64,000 nucleotides of DNA, from NCBI GenBank assembly GCA_036897525.1, contig JAYMTJ010000016.1, positions 62,001-126,000 on the forward strand. The letters run 5' to 3'. A program made the position numbers and the translations under genes. Source of the stretch: Pelargonium x hortorum. Lineage: Eukaryota > Streptophyta > Magnoliopsida > Geraniales > Geraniaceae. This document shows positions 26,418 through 39,756 of this stretch, piece after piece (the stretch's first letter is position 1; every line of letters starts with the position of its first letter). Below the pieces are notes generated by a model. That model was not told the origin of the DNA. It saw nothing but the letters and a program-made list of their open reading frames with translations, and searched no databases.

Positions 26418-29054
26418 AGGGTCTCTATAAGGACAACCATTTTAGAACAAGAAGCCTCCCCTGGAGTCCAGGACACGAGAATCTTTACCCACACGACTCG
26501 CTTTTTGAGTGTTAATTGTGATACCTATAAAATAAAATAGAATACTCAATGAACAATACCTTACAAAATCTCCTTATTTAAGTGTTCTTATCAGGGGACC
26601 CCTCAGGAGCTACAACCTTCTTTCTAGACTTCTAGCGTAATAACTAACGCTTGTCTACTCTTGATTATCGAAGGAGCCCTTGAAAAAAAAAAGTATAAAA
26701 TGTTAATAGTAAAATCTCGAGGAAACGATCCTGATTCTAGCCTTAAAAATCTTATATTTATTGTACCTGCAAACAGCACTGAATTTGTAAACGCGTTTTA
26801 AACGAAAGATCCCTTTCATATTCATAGTACCTTGTCTCTACTAGGATACTAACTAGTATAGACTTCTAGCGCTAGCTATTCAGCCCTTTCGGTGCAATCC
26901 GGGTGCCTTTTTAAACAATTCAAAAAAACTGACTATATCCGATTTCAATTTTAGTTATCTTAAAGGAAGAAGTACGAGGGCGCTCATTAGTTGGAAATAA
27001 ATTACAGAATGTGATTGCACTGAAATTACCCAAAGCTAGATTGCCTCTATAATGACCAGTGCAATAGTATATAAAAGGTTGTTTATACATAAATGATGCC
27101 TGGTTTGGTTAACCGCTCCCTTAGCTTAGCTATTCGAAACGGAGCCACCCCTGGAGTGCCTTGGATAAAGATAAACAACTGACCAGAAGAGTCCCCTAAG
27201 TCTTCCTTTTTTAAGATCCCTGTTAAGGCTCTTGGGATATAATTCAAACCCGCTTTCGGCAAATCTTTTCTTATTTGAAACTGCTGCTAATAAACCCCTT
27301 TCCCTGGGAGTTAAAAAAAGTGCTGCATCAAATAGATAAGTCAAAATCCATCTACCCAAGTGTAGCGAAGCGGAGGGCGGGTAATGAAGTAGTATATTAG
27401 ATAGAACATTAAACAGAATCCCTGACTCAATAGACCTGCTTTCAGACCTAGAACTGCATTCCTCAGAGCTAGACCTTGAAAATATCTGTACCTTACTCTT
27501 TTGGTTTGGATAAAATACTAAAGGGTCTGAACTAAACTACTTACTGCTTTGTACTTACAGGCAATTGGGGCCTCCATAGATATAGTACATATAGTTAATT
27601 TGAGTAGGGCTCGCTATTATTAAATGTTATTTGTAAAAAAAAAAGTATCACAGGAACAAACACTCAGGTCTAGTTTCCTGTTTTAATGTAAAAGTAAATA
27701 AAGTAGAAAAGATCTTAGAGCCCCTATAGAGCGGGGTTCCCTCTAGCATAAATATAGGGTACAGCAGATAAGATAAAGAAATCCTTTTAGTACTAAACTC
27801 TCCTGAGCTAGACCCGCTTTCCTATTTAGTGGATCCGCGAAAAGTCTGTAAAAAGCCTGAGTTGGGTCTATTCTGGTGTTATAAATAAGTATGCTAATTA
27901 AAATGAAATTGTATTTGTACCCCTACAATAGCTTTTTTTAATCTACGAAATGACTAACACTTGATAACTATAAGTTAAGTAATCAGGAGCCCGCTACTCT
28001 CTAAACCGGAATTGCCTACTTGATACTGGAAGATTCTGATCCGCTTTCTTTATCTAATAAATCATTCCGAAAAGTGCTTACTACTGAAAATAGAACTTTT
28101 ACTCCTTTTTTGAAACTTATAGCCTAATCTAATATAGAAACCGGTTCCCTTTGTTCTCCAACCAAATCCAGCGGAAACAAGGTTATCCCTATAGATAAGA
28201 ATTTCTCTACATGTAACTTTTTAGCGGGAGTAGTGCTTTGACACGCTTTTAGACCAATTTCATTGGAGTGAGGAAAAACAGAAGGGTTTCCGACACATAC
28301 ACTAGTAATTGAAGATTTTCCTCGTGTGTTTGACTCTGGACTGCTCTGTATAGTATATAAGACGCGTGCTCTGCTAAGCCTTAGCTTCCTTAATGGTAAG
28401 GTAAAACTTAGAATCCATTATGTTTCTTTTTTATACTAGAGTTCGACCTTAGATTAGACAGGAGTCGTGTTCCTTATTAATTTAAGAAATTGGTTAGAAA
28501 AAAGGCTACAAAAGATTCTATAACAAAAAAAGGCATAAACTAGAACTCGGGCCTCTTATAGAGTATACAATGAAGTTTCACTATGCAATAAAAATAAAAA
28601 AAGAGGATCCTTCTCCTCAATTCAATGACTAAAACCACCCCCAAATAGAATATGGACTCAAAGATTAGTTAAAAGAAATTCTTTTTTCCTTAGTATAGCA
28701 CTTCCGCTTTAATTAAACTATTCCCTCATTTCTTGAATTTAGTCCTATTTAGCGCACAGTTTAAACCTAAAATCAAGCTTTTAAAACCCTTTTATATTAG
28801 TCTAAATAGAAAATAGAACTCTTATAAAGGATAGAAGATTTCTCGTTATTACGACTTCTTGTAGATTCAGCAAATAATTACAACGAGATTTTTGTTCTCA
28901 CACTACACGCGTTCCTTTTTGGTACTACACGTACTAATTCTAATTCAATTTATACCCTACTTATTGATCAATGAGAACTTCAGAAAATCTTTAATATGTA
29001 GAAACCCCATCTTATAAAAGCGAGCTTAGTCGCATATTCTTATTCCAATAGTTA
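26418..29054. other. AT-rich spacer with an imperfect GC hairpin
   Basis: The hairpin CCCCTATAGAGCGGGG at about 27721-27736 resembles the perfect palindrome at 4297 and is also preceded by AG. The 77-codon minus-strand open frame at 27126-27359 is Arg-rich and not recognised. No other feature was seen. Confidence 0.45.
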
Positions 29055-29116
29055 CGTCCTGTAGCTCAAGTAAAGGTCTTAGCTTCTTAAATCTAAGTAT
29101 AGGATCAAGAGCAAAG
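29055..29116 (+). pseudogene. Possible second tRNA-Lys-like relic
   Basis: TGTAGCTCAAGTAAAGG resembles a D-arm. It is followed by CTTAG-CTTCTTAAAT-CTAAG, a perfect five-pair stem with an enlarged ten-base loop, then AGGATCAAG where GGTTCAAG is expected. The loop shares CTTAAATC with the Lys-like relic at 14768-14840. The extra loop bases and missing acceptor argue against function. Confidence 0.3.
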
Positions 29117-32100
29117 AATATTATATTATACCAAAACGGAATTCTAGAGTCTCGCCTTTTTCCTTCACTTAGTCTTACTTTTTTTAACAATTTCTACTGA
29201 AATAACATGCCAATACAAGCTCTGAACACTTCTGCTCATTTATCTTAGAGTTAGTTGTATTTGGTTTCCTATTTCCTCTTCCTCAACTCAAATATCTTGT
29301 ATGTATATAACCTAAAAAAACCTAAAGCCAGGAGTTAGCTAAAAATTGAGGGTAAGTTACTCTTAATATTTACTAGTAACTTTTAAAGAGGTGTACTCTA
29401 TCGATAAAAAATCGAGGGAATTTCAATAAGGAATAAATAAATAATAGATCCAAAAGGAGTTATGGGCTCTTTCCTGCCCTCAGAGTATATATAAAAGAAA
29501 GTTCTCTCTATTGGATTGGACGACACTTTTTGCTTGATAACATCTAGAAAATCGACTTTTGTCTGGCAATACTGAATCATATACGTATTGGGGACCGGGG
29601 ACTCCTCTACCTCTTAGAAACAAGGGCCCATAACAATAGATAACAGGGCCACTCTATAAAACCTATTAAAAAATACAAGAGTTGGAACTATGGAATTTTG
29701 TTTTAGTATCCTCCTTAACTGAGATTTGTCTTAACTGGACTAACTACAAACAATAGAATAAGAAGGGGGTTTGCCCGCTTGGATTTGGTGTAATAAATGT
29801 ATTTGAATTGGATCCCTTTTCTATAGTGCAAACGGAGCCTTCCTCTATTAGGTAGAAAAGTTGTTAAGAAAAGAGTACAATTTGGTTTTCTTTGTCCCTT
29901 TTTTTTTTTCTAGGTCCTTTTTTATCCCATTCTAAAGAAGCTTTTCTGTCTTGGTTGCCTTGTCTTTCTGGTAGCTGCTTGTTTTGTATAGCAGTAGAAT
30001 TCCATTACAATACAGTATAAGGTTTCCCTCTGTATATTGCTAGCTAAGTAAGTGTAAGACGGCTCAGAGACAGTGGGGAATTGCTGCTAGCTAGGAGAAG
30101 TACTTGATTCTAGTTAAAGCTATAAAATCTTGTTCTATTTGTTTCATTGAAGTTTAACTGCTAAAGAAAGTTTAGTCTTTTTTAGTGTATGGTTACTAAT
30201 AGCAAGACAGTATTGGAATCCTGCATTATCTCATATATACCATAAGTGAAAGTGAAGAATCAGAACGCAGTAAATCCATAAGGATATCAAAGATTCAAAA
30301 TTAAGTTATTTAGTTTTGAGATTAGGAAAACAGACTTGACTGATTAAAAAAAAAAAGCAGCAACTTTTCGTTCCTCTTTATCGGCATAGATACTCAAATG
30401 CACCTTATTTACTAAAGATAATGGGCAGAAAAAATCCTTACTTTATGCGTTTTAGTCTGTTTACCTTTACTGGTTAGAATAAGGGGACCCCTCTCGAAAA
30501 TTTGAAAATTGGACTATTAAGAGCTTCTAATGGAACTCGGGTTCTCTATAGAGTGTCGAGGGTCCGAACGAAAATCTGGGTTAGGTTAGGGGAATATCAA
30601 TTTTATTACGCAATATCCAGGAATAACCCAAAGAAAAGAAACTAGAGTACACATACATAATAGACGAAAATGCTTTTTTTTGAACAATACCTTAGATTTC
30701 CCGCTCCTGGAAGAGCAAGTAAGAAGCCCCTTCACATATCTGTCTTTCTTAACTGTGTCTCTGTTTGTTTAATTGCTAAGGCTAGGCGCTCGTTAACACA
30801 AACTAGATCCTAATGGTAATTCTGTGGAGGCATTGTTATCTTACTAAGACTTAAGAGGACATTAAAAGAATTTTGTTCTGTACGAATAATGGTTGTTCGC
30901 TTAGCGGTGTACTTTTGAAATCGGTTTTTATCAGAAGTTTGGCTTTTGGTTTATCAAACAAACCTGGGGTTGGCTTATAACAAAGATATAAATATAAGTC
31001 CTTCTAGGGACTAGGATTCAAGACTAAAGGAAATTGAACTCCTCCGCTTTCTCACGGAATAAAGGAAGCTGCTTATCTTTAAAAGAATTACTAATCATTA
31101 TCTAGTTTTCTAGGATTAAAACATTTTTTTATTAGTATCCCTCCTGTTCCCCGTATCTTATCGTTCACAGAGGTTACGAACCTTGTAGTGCTTAGATAAA
31201 TCAGTCTACCGGACTGAAGCGGAGGAAGGTTAACCCATTAGAGTATTTTGATAGTACATACCACCATACCCTATAGCACTCACTAACAACTAAAACTTTC
31301 ACTTCAATTACTGGAAAAACCGAAAACAAATGGCCTTTAGCTTGACTTCTTTCTATTCCCTAAAGTCTAACTATCTAGAAAAACTAGAACCTAAAAAAAA
31401 AATTCCTTGTTAATTTGTTTACTTTTTTTATAATACTCTTTTCATCTATCTGAATTTAGTAAGGTAAGCAAGTAGCACGGACGGGCTCCTTCACTATTTC
31501 TTCTCTATACTTTCTTTATACTATCCCACAGTCAAAGAACTTTAGGCTTATACTGGTTACTTTCAACTGTTAACTGAGCTTTTCAAAAAACGTAAGAGAA
31601 TACTCTTTATTAATCTAGCTTCGCTTCTTAGAAATAGAGGGGACTAAGTTAAGTTAATATATTAAGTGTCGTTAATAAAGGGTATACCTTTGAGCTAGCA
31701 CACCGCATTTTTTGATTCCGTGCCTAATAATGTAATGCATGACTCGCAGTTTAAAGATTAGGGAGATTTACTAACTTCTACTGTTCTAGGTATTACTCCA
31801 CTTAAGTAAGAACCCTGAGTACTGTAATTAGATCTTTTCGTATTCTTTAGTATTAAGGAAGGGCATTAGCTTGTGCAAAAGGGCTTGCAAGGAAATTCTA
31901 AGTGATTTTTAATTTCACGGGGTTTCTTTACAAGTATAAATATTAGGACAGGGTATGCCAATTATTCTTCACCGGTTATTTATTTTAACAAACGCAACCC
32001 TGTACGGAGATGTCTACTAGGGTCATTCAGGGCTGCCACAACTCGCTTAGAATGCATAGACTAGACTCAGTATGGTTGAAGGAATGCATCCTGGTTATGT

Positions 32101-32768
32101 GTAGAAGAAAAAAGTTATTGTCTGTTACTTTAGTACATAGTACATATAATAGGTACAACAAAGCGGGATATAGCGGAGTCCTTTTAATTTCAAGGTTTTC
32201 TTTGTATACCCTAGATTTTTTTTAAAGAGAAACCCTTTTTTTCTATACCATTTCTTCTTCGTCAAAGCAGGAGACCCAAGACTAATAAAATAGGGATACT
32301 CTTAGGGGCACTTTTTTAGACCCCCGGAGTTAATTAATAAGGTACCTGCTTTAGTAATCGTAACTAAATAACAAGTCAATAATATTATAAAATAGAAATA
32401 GTTTTTCTACCCCGGATCAATGAAAAAAGAATCCTAAGGAAACTAGATTCCATTTTCAGTTCTATTTTAGTAAAGCGGGCAGGTAAAAAAAATCCCCAAA
32501 GACTTTCCTTAATACAATTACAAGACTATAGAAAAAAGATTTGTCTAAATTCTTTCTCAAAACCATTAAGTTATTCCACATCTCAAGTTATTTACCAATT
32601 ATAAGGGATACCGTACTAAGACACTCTTTTGGGTAACGTTAAGACAGCTTAGTATATTTGCCTTGCTTTATCTTAACAGGGTATATAATACAAGTCTTTG
32701 CTAGGCAAGAAATATTCACAAGTTTACTCATTTTCTGAAATGAGTCATAATTACAATCCCAAATACAA
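29117..32768. other. AT-rich spacer
   Basis: No gene recognised. On the minus strand at about 31150-31225, a perfect hairpin CAGTC-CGGTA-GACTG is followed by CAAGGTTCGTAACC, so a D-arm and T-arm may be present with the anticodon arm lost. This is too weak for a separate call. Confidence 0.45.
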
Positions 32769-32860
32769 GATATGAAAAAGCGTTAGTCAACAAACTTCCG
32801 CGAAATGCGTACTCTTGAGTGAGAATGTACATAATTTGAAAATCTATATTGTTAAGGGAT
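32769..32860. repeat. Family C diverged repeat, copy 1
   Basis: AAAAAGCGTTAGTCAA and about 75 following bases recur in the same orientation at 58437-58528, with roughly three quarters identity by eye over the best 55 bases. Substitutions do not concentrate at third codon positions in the minus-strand open frame that crosses it (32728-32958), which argues against protein conservation. What this conserved piece does is unknown. Confidence 0.65.
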
Positions 32861-34859
32861 TTTCTATCTCTGTAATAAAAGAGGTTACTTTCTTTAGCAG
32901 GTTCCAGATAAAGTTGGGTGAAAAAAACTAGGTTCAAAAAGTTGACTATTAGATACATTGGAATGAAAAGCTAACTAAAAAAGAATTTTGACCGTCGCTC
33001 CAGGTCTCTCAATAAATAGAATAATAAAAGGAGTCTTTTTTCTGGGATTGTTGCGCAAAGTACCCATAGTATTAGGCCCTATTAAAGATTTTATACTTAG
33101 GCGCGGCTGTATAAGATAAAGTTTCTAAAGGTGAAGTTGAACCGGGAAATCTTCTAGTCCAAAGAGGGCGTAGTAACTAAAAAGAAAAATAGGAAAGGTT
33201 TACTGGTTAAAGTCAGTAATTATAGTTTAGTAGCTTATAAGAACCAGAGTTTATAAATAATACAAATAGAAAATATCCGTTTTACTAGCAGTAGGAATTG
33301 TTTAAGTTTAAGAGGGTAATAAAAGTAATAGGGGGAGGGGCTCCTCTCAAGTCTTTTGCTCCTCAGTTTCGGATTTAAAAGACTAGGTTTTTTCTAGCTA
33401 CCCACTAATAGGCATATTAGGTCAATTCTAAAGTAAAGAATTCAATATAGGAAATCGAACTTAAAAGAGGTAAAAAACAAACCCTTCCTAACTGGTGATA
33501 GGGGGTATTTCTATATAATAACTTGAGCAATGTGCTATTGAAATCTGTATTCCTTATTTTAAATCTTTTTTGTTAGTCTTTACTGGAAAAGGATCTAATA
33601 GAAAAGTTTAGCATAGAGAGGAGTCCTTTTTAGGTCCGTTTTTATATTTAAGGTAATCAGAACCTTCTGAGTTAAATTCTATTTTTATATATAATAGCGA
33701 GAAGTTTAAGTTAATATTGATGCAATATAAGGAAAGGAGTGCTCCTTAATTAGAGAGTTTCAAAAGGCGGATAAAACGGAAGTCTTCATACTCTACTTGT
33801 TTTATCTTGCCCAGCACTGTTCAGGAGTGAGGGAATCCTAATAAAATAGGAACGAACTTTAAGCTTTATGCCATGAGTTGTTAGGATCTCTTATCTAGAT
33901 ACCTATCAATTTTTGTTATATAAGAAGAAACTCTTACCTCAAGTGGGGCTCTTTAGATTAAAAGTGGTTAAGTGGTTCGAAAACTCTGCTATTACCTAAG
34001 TATAGACTTAATTAACTTTCTACAGAGACCCTCCTAAGTCATGTATAGTATGAAGAGCCCGCATCTTCTCAGCACTTTCAATTTACCCGGCTGTAAATTA
34101 TCCTTAATATCAGAGTGGTGCCCCTTACTAATTGTAGTTATATCCAGGTCTTTTCCTGTGCAAAGGTATTTGTGTTGCAAGCCCAATAAAAGATTTATGC
34201 CTTAAGTATATCACCAATAGAATATTGGATATGAAATAAAATTCTTAATTAACGCTTATTAGGAGTATCCCTTCTGAAATTTTGAAATATAAGCGACTGG
34301 AACCTCTTGAACCTAAGGCACTCGAAACGAAACGGGGTTTACTCTTATAGGATTTCGAGACTAAAGCTACTATATCTGAATCTGAGAAAAAACTGTCTAA
34401 GTATTTGCCGTGATCCTTAATAAAATAATAAAATATACGCAAAAATATGAATTAAGAATTCCCAATTTGGCAGAGTGGGGCTAGAAAATCCTAGTACTTT
34501 ATTAGAATAGAATTACTCAAATGAATTTAACAAAAAGGGATTTTACTGAGGGGGATCCCTCTATAACTCGGTTTCTTTTTGTTGGTACGCTAAGAATTGA
34601 AAGTAGGACTCTAAAAGGAAGGGTTCTTACTAAATAACTAAGTAGAGGAGAGGAACCCGCAGAACAGATACGTTAGTCACGCCTAGTAAATACAAGGATT
34701 GACTTGACAAAACAGGAGTTCGCATACAGCTTTCTTTATTAGACTTGTAAATAAAGATTGTATAGCGAAATGCTCTCAGTTTGACTAGTTTTGATACGCA
34801 GGATTTTAAGGTTTTAGGGAAGAAAAAAGGGGTAGGATACTGCGGCACTTGCACTCGGT
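32861..34859. other. AT-rich spacer
   Basis: Nothing recognised. GGGGGATCCCT at about 34551 is one of the GC palindromes. Confidence 0.5.
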
Positions 34860-35165
34860 ATCTTTATACCGTTCCGAGTCTTCTCACTACTTCTTATACA
34901 TTTGTATCTGTATTTCTATCCTCTTAGCTACACTTTGACTTTGCTATACTCTTTAAATAAAAAGAAAGTCTTGATAGCTTGTTTATTATACCTCCCTAAG
35001 TCTTATTAGCTAGACTCGTACTCTGGATCTCTATCTGTATCTTAGGCGCTATACCCTCTTTCTGAATACCTCTCTTTATCTGAGTCTTCTGCTGCTTAGT
35101 TTTATGGAACTTAGTACCTGTCTTGAGAAGAAGACCTCTCTTAAAGGCTCTTTTACCCTATTCCT
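34860..35165 (-). repeat. Family A dispersed repeat, inverted copy
   Basis: On the minus strand this copy contains the same 23-base string as 12627-12649 with one difference, preceded in both by GTCTT-TT-TC. A minus-strand frame of about 52 codons, from a stop rather than an ATG, reads KTGTKFHKTKQQKTQIKRGI and onward, and the 12.6 kb copy reads KTGTKLHRTGLALKKEL in the matching frame. This supports a shared ancestral reading frame that is now interrupted. The protein is not recognised. Confidence 0.7.
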
Positions 35166-38100
35166 ATATGGAGAAATGCTTAACTAGTCTTTCGGGAGAC
35201 AGCCTCTCATCAAAGAAAAAAGACGAATCCGAAGTAACACAAACAGATCAAAACCTCGGTAAATCTCGAATAATAAGAATTCTTTAATAAAACTGAAATT
35301 GCAGTTTATTAATAATACCTACAGGGAAAGCCGGGTCTTACACTCATAGAGGAGCTCACTAAAAAGTGAAAAAAATCCCTTGAGACAGCAGAATCCAAGG
35401 AACTATTAACTTAACCCGCGGTAAACAGCTTATAAGGACAAAAGCATAACCCTAAGACTCTTTTTTGATTCTAGCCTCCTCTTGTTATAGAGCGAAAATT
35501 TAGGGACATGTAACGAAAACTCTAGGCGATTGAGAGCTTCTACAAATCCTTTGTTGGGGCTTTCAAATATTAAGGAATATGAGGAAAAGTGAATAATTTC
35601 TAGTAACTAGTAAAGAAAGGGTTTCCTTTTGATGTTGCTTAAAAGACTCAATACACTGTATGAGGATTCACTCCTTTCGCTACGCCACAGCCAGGTACGC
35701 TAACTCACCAGTTATCTATTTGTTTCTATCCTCTTTTCTTTTTAATAAGAAGAACTAAGAATAAGAGTATAAATATATATTTATGATGGCAGAGCACTAT
35801 AACTTTTTAATGATGCTATTCAAAGTAAGCTTCTAGATCAGCAACTCTTATTAGCTAAGAAGTACTCCAAAGAGTTCAATACGCGAGCTAGATTCCGATC
35901 CGTTTTAATAAAGGCCCCTAGTATAGCTTAGCTATATATGAGAAAAGGCTTTTGAGAAAGGAAAGGTATGCAGAATAAATAGGAGAATAGGAAATAAGTT
36001 ATGAGTAACAAACAAGTCAGCAAGCAGTTGATGTGGTTATAGGCAGGGAATGCTTAACAAAAGGACGTGTTTCCTCATGTTCTCGTTCCTTATTTGACTA
36101 GAGTTAATATAGACTTGGGCACTTGCACGAAAACCTTTTGCATACTGTCTAGGAAAATCCCTCTAATTTATACATGCTCGCGCAGTTCTACTCAAAGCAA
36201 ATACATTAACCCTATTTATTGGCGAGATCCCTGTTCATAGGTCTTTCTGACTCTCTCGTAAAGGAAGAATCCTAACTACAATCCAACTATGGTCAATGCT
36301 ATAACCGGTTTGAGGTATTTTATACTGAATCTCTGAACCTTTACCTTGGACGACAATTGGTGAACTCTTTTCTGGAGGGTACCAAGCTAATAATGAGGAT
36401 ATCGCAAGGGTTGTTAATAGTTTCCCAACATAAAATTTTGTTTGAACCTGTCCATTTCTTTTTCTTGTAATTCGAATGAATTCTTTAACACCTGTAATGC
36501 CTGTGAGGGTACACAGCTAACTTCAGTAACCTGCTCCACTCCGGAGCCTTAGGCATTAGCCAGTGCAGCTTGTCTTAGTTCTTCTCTTGCTTGTAGGCTA
36601 AGGAGTTTAGGAATTCATATTAATTGTTTAGGAACTATAGGAATACCCCTTTTTTTTTTTTTTTTATTTTCGCTTAGATAGGCAAATTACTAATATATAC
36701 AAGGGGTGCCCTTTTTGTTTTGAAAAGCCAAAAGGAAAGTATGGAAACTCCCATTTATTTAAATTAGAGAGTATAGGTCCTTACTCTTAGGTTAGGTCTA
36801 TTACAAAAGATTTCATTAAAATGGGTGCATAGAAGCTTAGCTTAAAAAAAGGATGCTACCCTCTTATGGAGGTTTCTGGGAGTTGTACATAAAGCGGGTA
36901 CAAAACAAAGAAATGTTTTTAGTTTTAGAAAACCCTGTTACTTGAGCTCCTAATAAAGAATACAGCTTGAACTTTATAAAGAGTTTTGCAGGACTTTCAA
37001 AGGGCGCAGGAACGGCGGGGTCCCTTATGCCTGACTATGTTAAGGCAGCGTAGGCGTTTCCTAGAATACGGGTGAAGGGTACTGGGTATAGGGCTCTTTA
37101 TAGAAAGTATATATCGTAGCTTCCGGTAACTACTTGTACAAGTATGCTTATACTAGAGTGTACTTACTTGCCAATTATATTTACCTAGTTCAGTAAAAAT
37201 TTATTTTTTTTAATAAGTTGACTAACCGCGCTATGTTTCGGCAATAAAAAAGAGTAGATAAAAGGCAGCTCATAGTATTTATTTAATTAAAATTTCCGCA
37301 AAGAGCTCGAATTTCAAATAAAAAAGTTTAATACAAAAAAGTTATAACCTCAAGGAAATACGCCAATCGGGATCTGGATATTATAAGAACCCTTACTTAC
37401 TTACTTACTAGGGGTAGCCTGTAACACATACAAAAAAATGAAGGAAGCATCTTTTATTTACTTAGTAAAGATCATTTTTTATGAGCTAAACCTTATTACT
37501 GGTTTTAACCGTTGGCATCTCACTGTCAACACAGAGATTTTCTTTTTTTTTTTTTTTATTATATCAAGACGCAGTTTATAGCATCTTTTTTTGGGCTCTA
37601 GTGTTATTTTATTTCCCAAGCTAAACTTCTAATATTCCTACACTGAAAACGAGACATTACCTTACTTATACTTTGTAATAGGTATGTTCTGCTTGGAATA
37701 AAGTGCTCATATTATATTCAGCTTTTAGTGTAATGTAGGATCTCTAGTTCTAGAGAAAGCCATTCTAATAATACACAGGTATTCTAAAATATGAAGTAAT
37801 ATTTGGAGAGTTCTGTTTATTAAATGGAGATTTATTTGCAAACAGTTAATTCAATCTGGGAGGGTCTTTAAAAGGATCCTCTACAACGTGTCTTCTTTGT
37901 TCACACAATATCCTGCCGGGAGGTTATTCAAAAAAATGACTCGGTGACCCCGGGTTGTAAGATTAAAAAAAACTAGATAAGAATTCTTCCCACTCTGAGC
38001 TTTACGGACACGTAATTATTTTATTCAGTTTTCTGACCTGAGTGAGGGTTAAATTCAATCCCGCGGACTCAGTGAATTCTAAGTCTAAAAAAGAAACTAA

Positions 38101-38640
38101 AGACCCCGATAGTAGGTTGCAGAGGCGTTTGGTTACTAAAGGGTGTTCTAGGAGTACTTTTATTAATACAACCTTTCGACATTTGCAAGTCTACTTCTTT
38201 CTTTTCTTTTTTCAGAAGAGCCCAGAAATTGGTTTTTAAGTATCCAGGAGTTTCCTTAAGTTCAAGACTACAGTTGGGAAGAAGGACTTACTCATTATAC
38301 TATACTTCAAAGGCATACTCCTCATTACCGATAAACACAAAAGACAAGAAGAAGATTCCTTAATTAAGGAACTATACTTTTCTAAATAAACCTAGAATAC
38401 ATAAAGAAAACTAAGAACTCCTATAAAAAAAACCTCTATGGCAAACCACCCTATGTTAGTAAGAACAAGGACTGGAGTGGAGGGATAAGCTATCTATAAT
38501 ATGTACTAGAGTTCCCATACTTTATAATTAATGGAACTATATCCTAAACTATCTATGAAATAAAACTTATTTATCATACATTAACTAAATAAACTATAAC
38601 TTTGGATAAGACAGCTATCTTTGCTAATCCTTCTTTTCTA
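35166..38640. other. AT-rich spacer with two long T runs
   Basis: Uninterrupted T runs lie at 36650-36665 and 37543-37557. GGTATGCAGAATA near 35965 matches the family A copy at 51.4 kb. No gene was recognised. Confidence 0.5.
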
Positions 38641-38730
38641 GCTCGTGGTATAGCTCCTGGGAAAGAAAAGTCTAGCTACAAAGAAAAAGCTGGGTATAGG
38701 TATTGTGCATAAGAAGTAGGAGCTATGCAT
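38641..38730 (+). repeat. Family A repeat piece
   Basis: AGTCTAGCTACAAAGA near 38669 is identical to a string near 53026. It is preceded by GGTATAGCTCCTGG, as in the other family A copies (GGT-TAGCTC). It is short and isolated. Confidence 0.55.
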
Positions 38731-39667
38731 AAGTTGTCTACTTGGGTTCTATGTTCGAAGGCTATAGGAAATAGAAGGGCTCGAGTGAAAGTCCTTGTTT
38801 GTGTTATACCAGGTCTTTCTCTTTTCATGATAGGAATTTCAAGGGTATTGTTTAATAATATAATAAAGCCGTTTTAGAAACTGGGTTTTTATATTGCTCT
38901 AATCGATGATTAAACTTAAAGTACTCTGGAAAATAGAAAATCTAAGGGATTTGGTTTGGTTAGTAAATAAATCCTTTTGTTAATAGCCCACAAAAAAGTG
39001 CATGAACTCCTGTTAAAGCGATAAAGCTCACGTCACGAAAAGGGCCTTAGATTTTTTTTTAAGCTAAAGCATTAAGGATTAAGTTGCTTCTTACAATTTC
39101 TTTACAATGTAGAAGTCCCAGTAACACTTATAATAAAGTCTTGATGGCTTGTGAACACAGTCCAAAATACTAAAAACTTATATAATCAAACAGCCCGTAA
39201 TTTTATTAATTAAAAGAAGGTGCTACTTGTTAATCTCGTTAACGGCTAATAAAGACACGCCCTAAGGGTTTCCTAATGTCAGACATGTAACAGTAAAGAT
39301 TTCATTTTGCTCTCAGTTTGGGTTAAAAAATGAAGCAAGAATTCCGTAAAGTCTACCCTGATGAAGATTAGCCTTTAACCCTTACAAAACTAACAAAACA
39401 AAGAAAAGAAGCAAAAGGAATTTATGAGTAGATATTACCTTCTATCTATAAAATACCCCCAGCTAACTACTAATGGATCTCTCTAAAACAAATCCACAAG
39501 TTCCTGTATTAAAAACTCGTGCTTCATTGGACAAACTTTTTCGATGAGCTCGTTTTCGCCCAAAATTGCATATTTTACGAAAAAAGGGGCTCTATCATAT
39601 AAATTCGAAGTTAAAACAAAATCACTTAGATGGAAAGAAATGAAAAAATCAAAGATAACTACTGTAT
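38731..39667. other. Spacer upstream of trnS
   Basis: No promoter that I can defend. A plus-strand frame just upstream of the tRNA (about 39508-39640) is mostly open and Lys-rich but interrupted, and is not recognised. Confidence 0.4.
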
Positions 39668-39756
39668 GGAGGTATGGCTGAGCGGTTTAAGGCATTGGTT
39701 TGCTAAATCAACGTACGAAGCAATTTGTACCGTGAGTTCAAATCTCACTGCCTCCG
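39668..39756 (+). tRNA. trnS-GCU: tRNA-Ser(GCU), mitochondrial type, intact
   Basis: This gene supplies the serine tRNA for AGC and AGU codons in organellar translation. It folds into a complete class II cloverleaf. The acceptor GGAGGTA pairs with TGCCTCC (one G.U), and the D-arm is GGCTGAGCGGTTTAAGGC. The anticodon stem TTGGT/ATCAA encloses loop TTGCTAA with U33 and GCU. A long variable arm is closed by GTAC/GTAC, and the T-arm GTGAG-TTCAAAT-CTCAC is perfectly paired. Discriminator G is present and no CCA is encoded, as usual for plant organelles. The anticodon arm and acceptor match the plant mitochondrial gene rather than the plastid trnS-GCU. It stands alone, with no neighbouring gene within many kilobases. 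It is the only feature here I regard as certainly functional in form. Confidence 0.95.

Noticed and set aside
39508-39640. Lys-rich frame just before trnS
   Set aside because: Interrupted, with no start codon and no resemblance to ribosomal or other mitochondrial proteins that I could confirm.
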